Positions 33,277 through 43,540 of a stretch of DNA of 64,000 bases are shown here, in pieces. Under the pieces are notes generated by a model. That model saw only the letters and a list, made by a program, of their open reading frames with translations. It was not told where the DNA came from and ran no database searches. The stretch lies in NCBI GenBank assembly GCA_028564925.1, contig CM053029.1:191700940-191764939 (forward strand), in the 5' to 3' direction. Positions within the stretch are counted from its first letter, which is position 1; the number at the start of each line of letters is the position of its first letter. Origin of the DNA: Lithobates sylvaticus (taxonomy: Eukaryota; Chordata; Amphibia; Anura; Ranidae). Made by a program: the position numbers and the translations under genes.

Positions 33277-34340
33277 CCACTTCGGGACTGGCGTACGCCC
33301 ATATAAGTCCTAATTTTGAAGAGGAATATCGTTGTTATGGCAGCAGCTAGCTTCCATAACCCCGTTATCCTCTTCTTCGACCGGCGGTCCGGTTTCTGAT
33401 AATAGTGGTCCCTGCGGTGGATTTGGCGCATGATCACTTTTATCGGCGGCAGGAGGGGGGCCTCCCATCATCCTCCGCTGCTTACCAGAGCCGTCGGCAG
33501 CGGCGGAGGCGATCGGATGCTCTCCCTTGCTGGGTATGGAGATGAGTGAGGGGAAGATGGCCCCCATCCATCTCCATACCATTGCAGAGCGGAAGCAACA
33601 TCAAAATGTCACTTGCGCCCATAGCTCTTGAAAGGGACATTTAATTTAATTTTTTAAATGACAAAAAAATATGTTTTTATTGCATTTTAGTGTAAATATG
33701 AGATCTGAGGTCTTTTTGACCCCAGATCTCATATTTAAGAGGTCCTGTCATGCTTTTTTTTTTTTTCTATTACAAGGGATGTTTACATTCCTTGTAATAG
33801 GAATAAAAGTGACACAATTAATTTTTTTAAAGAACAGTGTAAAATTAAAAAATAAAAAGGTAAAATAAATAAGAAAAAATAAATAAAAAATTTAAACGCT
33901 CCCCGTCTCGCCGATCTCGCATGCAGAAGCCAACACATGTGTGAGTAGCACCTGCATATGAAACACATGTGAGGTATTACCACGATCAGTAGAGCAAGAG
34001 CAATAATTCTAGCCCTAGACCTCCTCTGTAACTCAAAACATGCAACCTGTAGACTTTTTGAAGCGTGACATGTTGGGTGTCAATTTACTCGGCATAACAT
34101 TATCTTTCACAATAAAAAAAAAATGGGTTAACTTTACTGTTGTCTTATTTTTTTATTTAAAAAAAGTGTATTTTTTCAAAAAAGTGTGCTTGTAAGACCG
34201 CTGCACAAATACGGTGTGACAGAAAGTATTGCAACGACTGACATTTTATTCTCTAGGGTGTTTTTTTTTTATAATGTTTGGGGGTAATTTTCTAGCAAAA
34301 AAAAATGTTTTAAACAACTAATCTCAAAAAGGGGCTCGGT
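33277..34340. mobile_element. TTAA-type element, partial
   Basis: Begins CCACTTCGGGACTGG after TTAA (33273-33276). Internal inverted block: GAGATCTGAGGTC / GACCCCAGATCTC (33698-33735) and ATTACAAGGGATGT / ACATTCCTTGTAAT (33768-33800), the latter being a hairpin. A matching right terminus was not found, so the right limit is a guess. No coding capacity. Confidence 0.55.
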
Positions 34341-34344
34341 CCTT

Positions 34345-34790
34345 AGTTACAATTTTATAACACAAACTCACCTCCTCCTTGTAGCTCTATTCATTTTCAA
34401 TGCAATCCCGCCCCTCTGGACTACATTACCCATTTTTTTTTCCAGTACATCATCCAGGAGGGAGGGGGAGCGAGGAACATGTGCTCTGTTCTCTCCCCGT
34501 GTACTGCCGCTGCTGGGAGAGTAATGGGAGGAGAGAGCAGAGGTAGAAGGATGATGGGAGAGGGCAGTTATGTGTCCCCGGGATCGCAGCTACCGCTCCA
34601 GCTCCTCCTCTCCAGCTACTCTGAGATTATTACTGCACATGCCACAATGACAAGTGCACAGAGCTGGAACAGCCAACATGGCCCCACCCAGGATCGGCCC
34701 CGCAATCTGGGGACAAATCTGGGGACAGTGTACTCAATCTGGGGACTGTCCCCAAAAACCGGGGATGTCTGGTCACCCTAGGCTATACCT
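34345..34790. mobile_element. Probable MITE with CTAGGGTGACCAGAC end
   Basis: Ends GTCTGGTCACCCTAG at about 34781, preceded by the repeated phrase ATCTGGGGACA(A/G)T. The left end is unclear. Sequence 34791-35764 shows nothing recognisable apart from a small inverted pair (ATAGATGG at about 34877, CCATCTATGG at about 34930). Confidence 0.45.
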
Positions 34791-35764
34791 GCTGGCAATA
34801 ACTGCATGGTAGAAATCCAACATGCTGGTTATACCCAAGTTGATTTATGGATCTACTTGGGTATAATAAGTCTGCCTATAGATGGATTGAATGTTGGCCA
34901 GTCCCTGCTGAATCGGCTGAGATTTGAACCATCTATGGCCGCCTATAGTGTCACACAAGGTATGCTGAGGTAGGGGGCAGAAACTCCAAAAGAAGCAATT
35001 TGTCCCCTCTACATCAGTACATCTCTAACTGATGACTAGAAGAGTTTGGTTTCAGGTGAGCTGTAAGCACACAGTAAACTAGTCCACCAACAGCAATACA
35101 GAAATTGTGTAAGGACAGCAACAATAAGGACCCAGGTGGATTGCTTTGGCGGGCAATGCAGCAGCTTGGAATCTTTTATACAATGCATAGGAATGCATTA
35201 CTGTCAGCTACATGCGTGGGGGGCTGTATGTTGCCCCTAGCAGCTCTTCCACAGCCTATGATGGCTATAAAGAAACCTGACCCTGAGCTTTTTATGTGCA
35301 AAAGAATCAGCTTTATACAGCTACATGTGCCACTGTACAAAGGATTAGGGACCTATTCACAGCCGTTTGTGTAGGATAGAGCAAAAGCTTCACTTTAATG
35401 TCACTCTCAGTGGATGAACTTTTAGATTATATTTAAATTCCTTTGTCTTGTGCCAACCTTGGCATTTTGTTTTCCTAGTCCTCTTGCTTCTCCCCTTTCT
35501 TTATTATAACCCAGACACTCCTGGATATATTTTTGGCAATATGAGACCTCATTTGGGGCAGCTGTAATGTCTGTTAACTGTAAGGGCCTTAAATATTGCA
35601 CAAGAGAGGCATTATCACAAACTTATTGTGGTTATGTCTTAGTAATGTTGTGCACCCATGACCACGTTATTTTGTATATGTATGCTTCATCAGGTTGTTA
35701 TGTTATTCCTATGCATTATTTTTAGTTTATAATCAGTTACTTTAACTCCTTAGTTACTAGTTTA

Positions 35765-37870
35765 TGTGTGTTAAAGGGCCTTGTCATGGACTTGGGAGGC
35801 TTTTGAAGGGGACTACAGGCTAGCCTCTTGCCCACGGACTATGGGCCCTGGCTTTCAAGAGAAGACAACTCTTTTGGAGGTGAATGCCTGGGGGACCATT
35901 GGATTCAAGTCCATGTCCCCCCAAGACAAACAGACTCTGGGACTCTAGGCCCGAGGTCCCTGTTTAAGGGCCTAGCTGCCTCATTAAAAATAGTGACTGC
36001 TTCACACTGTGAGACTAGCAGATGCTGATGTCATCAGCAAGCCACCTGTCTTGGGTCCCCTGCCATAATGTGTTTATTAAAAGTAGGTCACCTGCTATTG
36101 TCTATTGTAATAACGTGTATTGTACTTTGGGAGATTGATGCCGGCAAGTCTGACCTGGAATGAGATCTTTGAGTGTTCAGGTGTCTAGTTAATTAGCTCA
36201 TGTTTATTGTGTTCCTGGTTACAGTTTGTATTGTTAGGGTAATACGTTCAGGAGGGGACTATCCTCCTGTGGAATATATAGTCTGTGTGAGTTTGTTCAT
36301 TAAACAGTTCTTATTCTGGTTTACTCCAAAACTGGTATTACCTAGTTCTTGGGGTAACTATAGCCAGATTCACTGGTCTCATGTTTCAGAGCTTGGGAAG
36401 CAGCTTCTTGGTGGAGATACCCAGTCAGGGTGTCCGGAGCCTGTCACATTTGGTTGGTAACGGTGGGATGCTTCCTTGTGCCTGGAACATCCAAAACATC
36501 AACGGGACCTTGTCGGATGGAGCTTTGCTGCTCCAGCCTTAAGCGAAGCACACTCAAGGATCTGCTAGAATCAAGGGGACAGAGTGCCAGCAACAAGTCA
36601 AAGACCACCCTAATTGCAGAGTTGATGAACGACCGAAGCAGAGGGCCAGCTATGGAGGGGTCTGGGATGTCCAAGCTCCAGCAAGAGATTCAGTGGCAGC
36701 TGTCGATCTACAGCACCACCCCCCCCCCCCCAAGAGGTGATCACTCAGATAATTGCAGACATGACCCATCTGAAAATGCTTAAGCTCTAGAAGGAGATTG
36801 GGGGTACTGCAGCTGCAGAACAGGGTAGCCAAAAGAAAATTCCCTACGGATTCCAACCCTTCCAGGATGGGGTGGAGGAAATCGACCGGTACCTTCATGT
36901 CTTCAAGACCTACTGCGGTCTCCAGGGAATTGACGTAGCTGACTGGGTCACCATCCTCATCAGCAAGCTGTCTGGTCTTTTGAAGCCATACCTGCGGAAG
37001 ACAAAAAGATCACCACCGAAGTTAATGGGTTCAAATTTCGCAGTCTACAATGGGAAGAGGGCCAGCCCTCTACGGAATGGGCTCCGTAGACGCATGGTTC
37101 TCCGGCTGTCAGGCCACTACCTTAGCAGATGCTGCCCAACTGATCCTACTTGAACAGTTTTACGAACAATCCCCTATGGAAGTGCACCAGTGGGTCCAAG
37201 ACCAAAAGCCCTTGAAGGTAGACAAAGCAGCAGAACTAGCCGACCAGTATATGGATACCCGGAGATCTCACCAACCGGAGCCTCGCAGCTTCTCCAGACC
37301 ACCGCCAGCACCTGCACATATCCAGCCATCCGCCTGGCAGTCAGTCGTCCTCCCTGCAATGGCCGGACCGGCTATACCCATCAAGATGACCGGGCTTCGC
37401 TGCTATGGGTGTAATCAAATGGGACACCAACGAGCTAACTGTCCTTGGAAAGTCAATGCCACTTCATTGAACTGTGCTGCTGCGTTATGCAAAGAAGGGG
37501 GATTGTATATCTCTGTGTGCCTTTGTTCAAATAAACTGTTCTTATTCTAGTTCACACCAAAACTGGTACTGCCTAGTTCTTGGGGTAACAGCCAGATACA
37601 CTGGTCTCATGTTCCAGAGCTTATGAAGCGATATACTGATGGAAGCACTTAAGGGGAGTGTGAGACATTCCATCACAGAAGGGAAGGGATCTCATCTGGT
37701 GCCCAAGCGACAGCTGGTCGTGCCGCAGAAATATCGGCGTGACCTGCTTGGCATCGGACATGACATTCCCCTAGCTGGTCACTTCGGAGTGACCAAAACC
37801 CATCACCGTTTGACTCAGCTATTCTTCGGTCCAGGGATAACTGGGGACATTAAAAAGTATTTGTAAAGGA
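35765..37870 (+). mobile_element. Ty3/gypsy fossil with SCAN-like gag
   Basis: Fossil. LTR-like sequence ends near 36455; its last part (36281-36412) recurs at about 37508-37626, giving a pair of related repeats. Between them lie a SAP-like motif (about 36530-36630), a gag region, a SCAN-like stretch (about 37140-37260) and a CCHC knuckle near 37400. After the second repeat is an integrase zinc-binding-like region (about 37640-37866). The combination is that of Gmr1-like gypsy elements, the group from which the vertebrate SCAN domain is thought to derive. It is broken in several places and looks old. Confidence 0.7.
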
Positions 37871-37884
37871 GGGGGGCGAACTAA

Positions 37885-38818
37885 TGCTCAAATCCAAAAT
37901 ACACTACAAATAATGTATATAAAGGCCAACATATGTAAGTGTTCCCACAAAGAATTAAGTATTGCAAATAAGAAGGTATGTGGCGCTAACTAGAATTAAA
38001 TAAAAGTGAATAAATATACAACACACAAGCTGTCAGCAACTGACAAAAATGTGCTGCAACAATAGAAATGAACTCACTATGTGTGGCAAATCTTCAATAT
38101 AGCATAAGTGCTAACAATATAAAGTGCTACCAAAAAAAAGTGAAATAAGTTTCATATAGTGCAAATGGATGACACAGATGTGATATCAAACTAAAATAAC
38201 GTCCAAATATCTCATAAAGTGTGTATAACAAGATAAGGTGCAATGTTCAAAAAGTGCAATCAAACTCCAATGGGAAGAGAAACAAATATCCATATATAAA
38301 AAGTGCATGTGCAATAAAATCGATTGGTGTCCACTTCATCCAATAGCTTTCACCATCCGAAGTGCACCACTCTTTTCCCCCAGCCTCTAACCTCTAATGA
38401 AGACCCCTACAGGTCAAATCGAGCTTTAATATGAAGTGGAAGCAGGATCCCCACAATCAATCAACCTCCAGCGATCGCTACAGCAATAGCGGTATTTTTG
38501 GAAAATAGCTTCAGACTCCAGGCTCATGAGATGCGGTGAGGGCATGAAATAAAGAGGGATGACTCCATTGTGTAGTAATTCGTAAAAAATGTATTCATAA
38601 ACAAACGCAGCAACTGATCATCCTTTGATGAAGTCATGTATGCAGTGACGCAACGCGTCAGGGATGAGCCAGGTGTTGTCACTTCCGGTCGCAGCCGAGA
38701 CCGGAATTACCCTTATTATGGACGGATTGCTGAGATTTTAAATGTAAGTTGCTACGTTTGTTTATGAATAATTTTTTTTTACGAATTATTACATGATGGA
38801 GCTATCCCTTCTCACTAT
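37885..38818. mobile_element. Penelope-like/retrozyme-like piece, inverted pair
   Basis: Two oppositely oriented parts meet near 38616. The right part (about 38617-38818, +) carries a hammerhead-like motif and then a segment (38748-38812) with GTTTGTTTATGAATA. The left part (38616 back to about 37885, minus orientation) has the inverted counterpart at 38563-38614 and continues as AT-rich sequence like that in the other two ribozyme loci. A target duplication could not be identified; outer limits are approximate. Confidence 0.5.
38619..38665 (+). ncRNA. Hammerhead ribozyme-like motif, degenerate
   Basis: Box TTGATGA (38625-38631; consensus CUGANGA), extra A, stem II GTC (38633-38635) / GAC (38647-38649), GCAA (38650-38653; consensus GAAA), CGCGTC with the cleavage site after 38659, then AGGGATG, which can pair with CATCCT upstream if one G bulges. 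Two core differences suggest it is inactive. Confidence 0.45.
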
Positions 38819-39365
38819 GTTCCTCACAGTGGACACTGACAGCTTATATATCTGCAATAACTTTTTGTAGCCTTCCCCTAAACCATAATGTAGTGTCAGG
38901 AAGCTAGTTGTTAGGTAATTTGGACAGGGTATAATCCCCAATCCTCATTAAATTTAATAGGTACGATGCCCGGCGGGTGTGGAGAGGCCACTTGTTGTAC
39001 ATCTTGCGGCATGTATGCGTTCCTTGATCATCCAATCGCCAATCGAGGGTGAATACTGCTGTGCAAAATGTAAGTGCATTGTTTCCCTGGAAGCCCAGGT
39101 TCTGAATCTGGGGAAGCAACTGTCAGCACTGAGAAGTCCCTTCATACTAAAGGAGAGCCAGGAATGTACACAGCAGGTGCCAGCACAGAGGCAGGTGGAG
39201 ACAGAGGCACAGGCACTAGAAAAGAGCAGATGGGTGACAGTAAGGAAGGGTAGAGGGGGAAGTGCCAGGGAGGCCGATGCTGGAGCATCCCAATAAGTAC
39301 GCTCCATTAAGTGACATTGGGAAGGATGGGAAGTGTTATCATAATGGGGGATTTTAATTATCCAG

Positions 39366-41040
39366 CTATAAATGGTTTAAGAAGATTGAATCCCTGTTTA
39401 GGGACTTAATCTGGAAAAAGGGCCAAGGCCGGATCGGTTTACAATCATTGCAGCTCCCTGTTGGGAGGGGGGGGATAGCGATCCTGCACCCACGGCTATA
39501 TTTTTTGTCGGCTCAACTTCAGCAAATGGCGAACGGTGGTCTCCTGGAAGGAGGGAGTGTTGGCAACAGGATGGCGATACTAGGTGCCCCCCACAACTCA
39601 CTAATAGAGGCACTGGAAGCAGACTCATTCATTTATAGGTGCCCGACGAGTGATTTAATGACCAGAGTATGGAGGGCAATAAAATTATTAATGGGATATA
39701 ACGGGTTGAACGAGTACACCCCACTATGGTACAACAAGAATTTAGGTGAAATAATGGGCATAGAGAGATCTCAAGAGTGGGAAAGACAGGGTATCAGCAG
39801 GTTAATCCAGTTGTATGAGGGAAATCATAAGAAGTCATTTGAGGACTTGAGACGTCAATTTAATATCTCAAATAGGACTTTTTACAAATACTTGCAGGTT
39901 AGACACGGAATTCAGGCCCAATTTAGATCTTCGACTATTAATTGGGTCAAGACACCCCTATTTCAGGAAATAACGAAGTTGAGACCAATGAGGGGCCTGA
40001 TTTCCAGGATATACCATATCTTGGGAAACAGAGCTATGAGTTCCAAGGGACCTGATAGAAGTAGAAGGGGGTGGGAAAAAGATTTAGGGCCAATATCCCC
40101 GGAACAATGGGACCGGGTCCTAGAACAAGGCGGCCTGGTGTCAATATCCCCCTCGCAGAGGATCACCCACCTGTTTTTAATTTATAGAGCCTACTATACC
40201 CCTCAAAAACTGTTCAAATTCGGTAGAAAGCCCAGAGATGAATGCCCAAGATGCAAGGCGGCAGGCGACCTTATCCACATGGTATGGAAGTGCCCAAAGT
40301 TATTCAGGTACTGGGTAGAAATAGTGGACAGCTTGAATAGAACTTTCAGCACTACTCTGGAACCAGAGGCTAGGACCTGCCTTCTGGGAATCTTTGAGGA
40401 TGGAAATATACCACCTCCTACAAAAGTCGCCCTGCTGAGATGTCTGTACCAGGCAAGGCGGCTAATAGCGCAGAATTGGCAAGCTAGGACCCCTCCCTCC
40501 TCGACGAAATGGACTGAGTCCATTAACTCTATGATATGGTGCGAGAGGGCAATGTTTATTAGGCAGAATAACCTCAAGAAATTTGTTCGCATATGGAGCC
40601 CTTGGTTGAGAGAGCTGGGATGCATGCCGCGGGTGGGAAACGACGGGGTGGAATGATCCTCCCCCCCGTCGGTTCCATACTCGCAAATCCCCCTAGTAGA
40701 GTCGCCCTAGCTGCCTACGCTACGGAATCGGCCGGGGGGCCCCCCCTTTTTTTTTTTTCTTCTCTTTCCCTTTAGCCCGCGTGCCTGCCCTGCCGACCTC
40801 TGGAACAACCGACAGGGGAATTTGGAAACTAGTAGTGTGTGTACAGGGAGGGGGGGTTTCTGGGTGGGATTAGAGGGGGGGGGAGTATCAGAGAAGGAAA
40901 CAAAAAAATTGCTCTCTTACATCAAATTTGTACTATCTGTTATCAAAATGTTATGGACTATGTATGTTTTAAGGTTTGTAAATGCATTAAAAAATTTAAA
41001 AAAATAAAGAAATTAAAAAAAAAAAAATAAATAAAAAAAA
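39366..41040 (+). mobile_element. L1-clade LINE, 5'-truncated, 10-bp TSD
   Basis: Inserted in the CR1 endonuclease region with the exact duplication AATTATCCAG (39356-39365 and 41041-41050). It ends in an A-rich tail (about 41000-41040) after a 3' UTR of about 340 bp containing a G-rich tract (40845-40885). The truncation point is 39366. The remaining ORF2 end is uninterrupted, so this is a relatively young insertion. Confidence 0.93.
39367..40656 (+). CDS. L1 ORF2 C-terminal part (reverse transcriptase element protein)
   Basis: This is the C-terminal end of the LINE replication protein. The frame is open from the truncation point (YKWFKKIESLF) to a TGA at 40654-40656, about 430 residues. 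It includes the region after the reverse transcriptase and the terminal Cys-His motif CPRCKAAGDLIHMVWKC (about 40242-40292), a C-x2-C-H-x4-C pattern seen in L1/Tx1-type ORF2. It has no start codon of its own and no promoter, so it is a dead-on-arrival copy. A second, older copy of the same end is at 52499-52990. Confidence 0.88.
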   Translation, partial: YKWFKKIESLFRDLIWKKGQGRIGLQSLQLPVGRGGIAILHPRLYFLSAQLQQMANGGLLEGGSVGNRMAILGAPHNSLIEALEADSFIYRCPTSDLMTRVWRAIKLLMGYNGLNEYTPLWYNKNLGEIMGIERSQEWERQGISRLIQLYEGNHKKSFEDLRRQFNISNRTFYKYLQVRHGIQAQFRSSTINWVKTPLFQEITKLRPMRGLISRIYHILGNRAMSSKGPDRSRRGWEKDLGPISPEQWDRVLEQGGLVSISPSQRITHLFLIYRAYYTPQKLFKFGRKPRDECPRCKAAGDLIHMVWKCPKLFRYWVEIVDSLNRTFSTTLEPEARTCLLGIFEDGNIPPPTKVALLRCLYQARRLIAQNWQARTPPSSTKWTESINSMIWCERAMFIRQNNLKKFVRIWSPWLRELGCMPRVGNDGVE

Positions 41041-41967
41041 AATTATCCAGACATGGGCGAAGGGAACTGTGCATTCATCTAAGGCTCGCCAGTTCCTAAA
41101 TGTCTTGCAGGTCAACTAGAAAAAAATTGTTACTGGATCTACTGATTACCAACAATACAGACCGGATCACGGATGTGGAAATATGGGGCAATTTAGGGAA
41201 CAGCGATCACAGATCAATTGGCTTCCGTATAAATCACACAAATAGGAAACATCAGGGGAATACAAAGACACTGAATTGCAAAAGAGCCAACTTCCCTAAA
41301 CTACGAACCTTGCTAGAAGGCATAAATTGGGATAAAATCTTAGTAACAAAGAACATGGAGGAGAGATGGGTTTGCTTTAAGAACATATTAAATAAGGGTA
41401 TTAGCCAATGCATCCCATTGGGTAATAAATTTAAAAGTCCTGGATGGCTTAACTCCAATGTAAAAATGCATATAAAAGCAAAATAGAAGGCCTTCATAAA
41501 ATACAAGGTTGAGGGATCATAATCAGCATTCAGACTTTATAAAGAATGCAACAAGAAATGTAAGGGTGCAATAAGGACAGCTAAGATAGAACATGAAAGA
41601 CACATAGCGGAGGAGAGCAAATAAAAATCCCAAGAAATTCTTTAAGTATGTAAACAGTAAAAAGGGAGAACAGACCATATTGGCCCCATAAAGAATGAGG
41701 AAGGACATCTAGTTACAAAGGATGGGGAGATGGCGAAGGTATTAAATTTATTCTTCTCCTCAGTCTTCACGAGGGAATCGGGGGGCTTCAGTAACCAAAA
41801 CTACAGTGTTTATGCTCATGACACATTACAGGAAGCACCTCCATGGTTAACAGAGGACAGAATTAAAATTAGACTTGAGAAACTTAACATTAATAAATCA
41901 CCGGGACCAGATGGCTTGCACCCGAGGGTACTTAGGGAACTCAGTCAAGTAATTGCCAGACCATTGT

Positions 41968-43070
41968 TTGGCCCTGCTCTGGATCTTTGTCAGGGTTGGT
42001 TTCCCTCTGTGTCAGGGCTGGGCCCAGCCCTTCCTTCTCTGAGCTGGCCAGCTCTTATCTCTCCATAGTGACTCACCTGTTGATGATCCTGCTTGTCGGT
42101 CTTGCCTACTTAAACCATCTAGTCCAGATGATCTCTGTGTTCGCCTTGGTCACATCTCTGGAGACGCTCTCCTGTGTTCCTGTTAAAGACTTGCTTGGCT
42201 GACATTCCTTCTTGCTCCCTGATGTTTTGGCTTGTCTGACTATCCGTGGATCAGTTTGCCATGGCGTTACAAACGCTCCTGAGATGCACAGCTCACCTGG
42301 AATCTCCCACTGTGGCTGCTCCGGTGCAACCTGTGTTGCAGGTCGTCCCTGCTGCTGCTCAAGTCTCTGTGCAGGCACCCGCCTCGAGTATTACCTCTAT
42401 AAGAGGTATGTCTGGTTCCGCTCCGCTTTCCCAGAGATTTGGGGGTGATCCAGTCCAATGCAGAGGGTTTCTCAACCAGGTTGAGATATACTTTGAGATA
42501 CTTCCCCAGGCGTTTCCCACAGACAGAAGCAAAGTAGATTTTGTGATATCTTTACTTTCTGAGAGAGCCTTGGCCTGGGCAAACCCTCTATGGGATATGC
42601 AAAAACCTGTTGTCTTGTTACCCTGAGTTTGTGGCTTCTTTTAAAAGGGTATTTGACGTTTCCGCATGCTCCGCTGCTGCTACCAAGTGCCTCATGTCCA
42701 TCTAACAGAGTACGAGAACTGTTGCCGATTACGCCATTGAATTCCGTACTCTGGCAGCAGAGGTTGCTTGGAACAATGAGGCCATCGTTGCTGCTTTTTC
42801 TCATGGTCTCTCGGATACCATCAAGAATGAGATGGCAGCCAGAGACATACCCACTGAGCTGGAGAAGTTGATCACGTTTGCCATCCTCATTGACTCTAGA
42901 CTCAGAGAAAGACTCTCTTTTAAGGAGCGCTTGCATAAGCCTCCTGTACATTTGTCTCCAAGCTTTGCAGGCCCACCCTTGCCTCCCTCACCTCCCATGC
43001 CTTCTGGTACCGAGTTGGTCAGTGAAGATGAATCCACGCACTTGGGTTTCACGCATCTCTCTGCAGAATG
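41968..43070 (+). mobile_element. Ty3/gypsy gag fossil, sushi-like
   Basis: Fossil. LTR or leader-like sequence (TGTCAGGGCTGGGCCC at about 42010) precedes a gag-like region (about 42246-43070) with recognisable similarity in layout to the gag of the element at 20028-25520, including a VDFVISLLS-type block. No pol part follows. It is broken in a few places and abuts the CR1 remnant. Confidence 0.7.
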
Positions 43071-43540
43071 ACATGTGCCATGTCATTCATTGTACAGTAA
43101 ATTGTGCCCCAACGCATTGTACAATGCACTACACTTATGCCATGCGTTCTTTGCTCTGTTGCTGAAAACAAGATCATGTGTGTTTTTGATTTGTGTGGTA
43201 TGCTGGCAGCCCATTGACAATGAATAGGCTCTCTTAATGCAATGCATATTAGTAAGCTGCAACAGATCTCTGAGTCCACTAATGTTTATACTAGAGGTCA
43301 TGAAACAATCAGAAATTGTTGGTCAACTTGTCTTTAATTTGTTTGGTTTAGTGATAGAAAGTTGACTGGAACTACCAGTAAATTCCTATTTATAACCGAT
43401 AACCCCTCAAGAAATAGCCTTTGTATCTAAGTACACCCAGTGATAAAATATATCTTCAGCTGGTCCTTTGCCCTCACATCCTGAATCCTCTCCCTCTGCA
43501 TCAATCATCATTGCCGATCATCTTTCCCCTGTAACGTAAC
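43071..43540. other. No recognisable feature
   Basis: A small palindrome, ATGACATGTGCCATGTCAT (43068-43086), and several TTGTACA motifs; otherwise nothing recognised. Confidence 0.5.

Larger units (their letters stand above)
38940..41967 (+). mobile_element. CR1-like LINE remnant, split by an L1
   Basis: Three parts are seen. The first (about 38979-39296) encodes a Cys-rich segment (CCAKCKCIVSLEAQV) followed by a coiled coil, like CR1 ORF1. The second is endonuclease sequence, starting GDFNYP-like at 39345-39365 and resuming at 41041 after the inserted L1 with LLLDLLITN and GNLGNSDHRSIGFRI (41115-41230). The third is the start of the reverse transcriptase (LNINKSPGPDGLHPRVLREL, 41884-41943), which runs into unrelated sequence near 41968. 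Stops are present at several places (for example near 41486 and 41620). ORF1-like and endonuclease parts are unusually close together, so the copy was already deleted internally. Confidence 0.8.
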
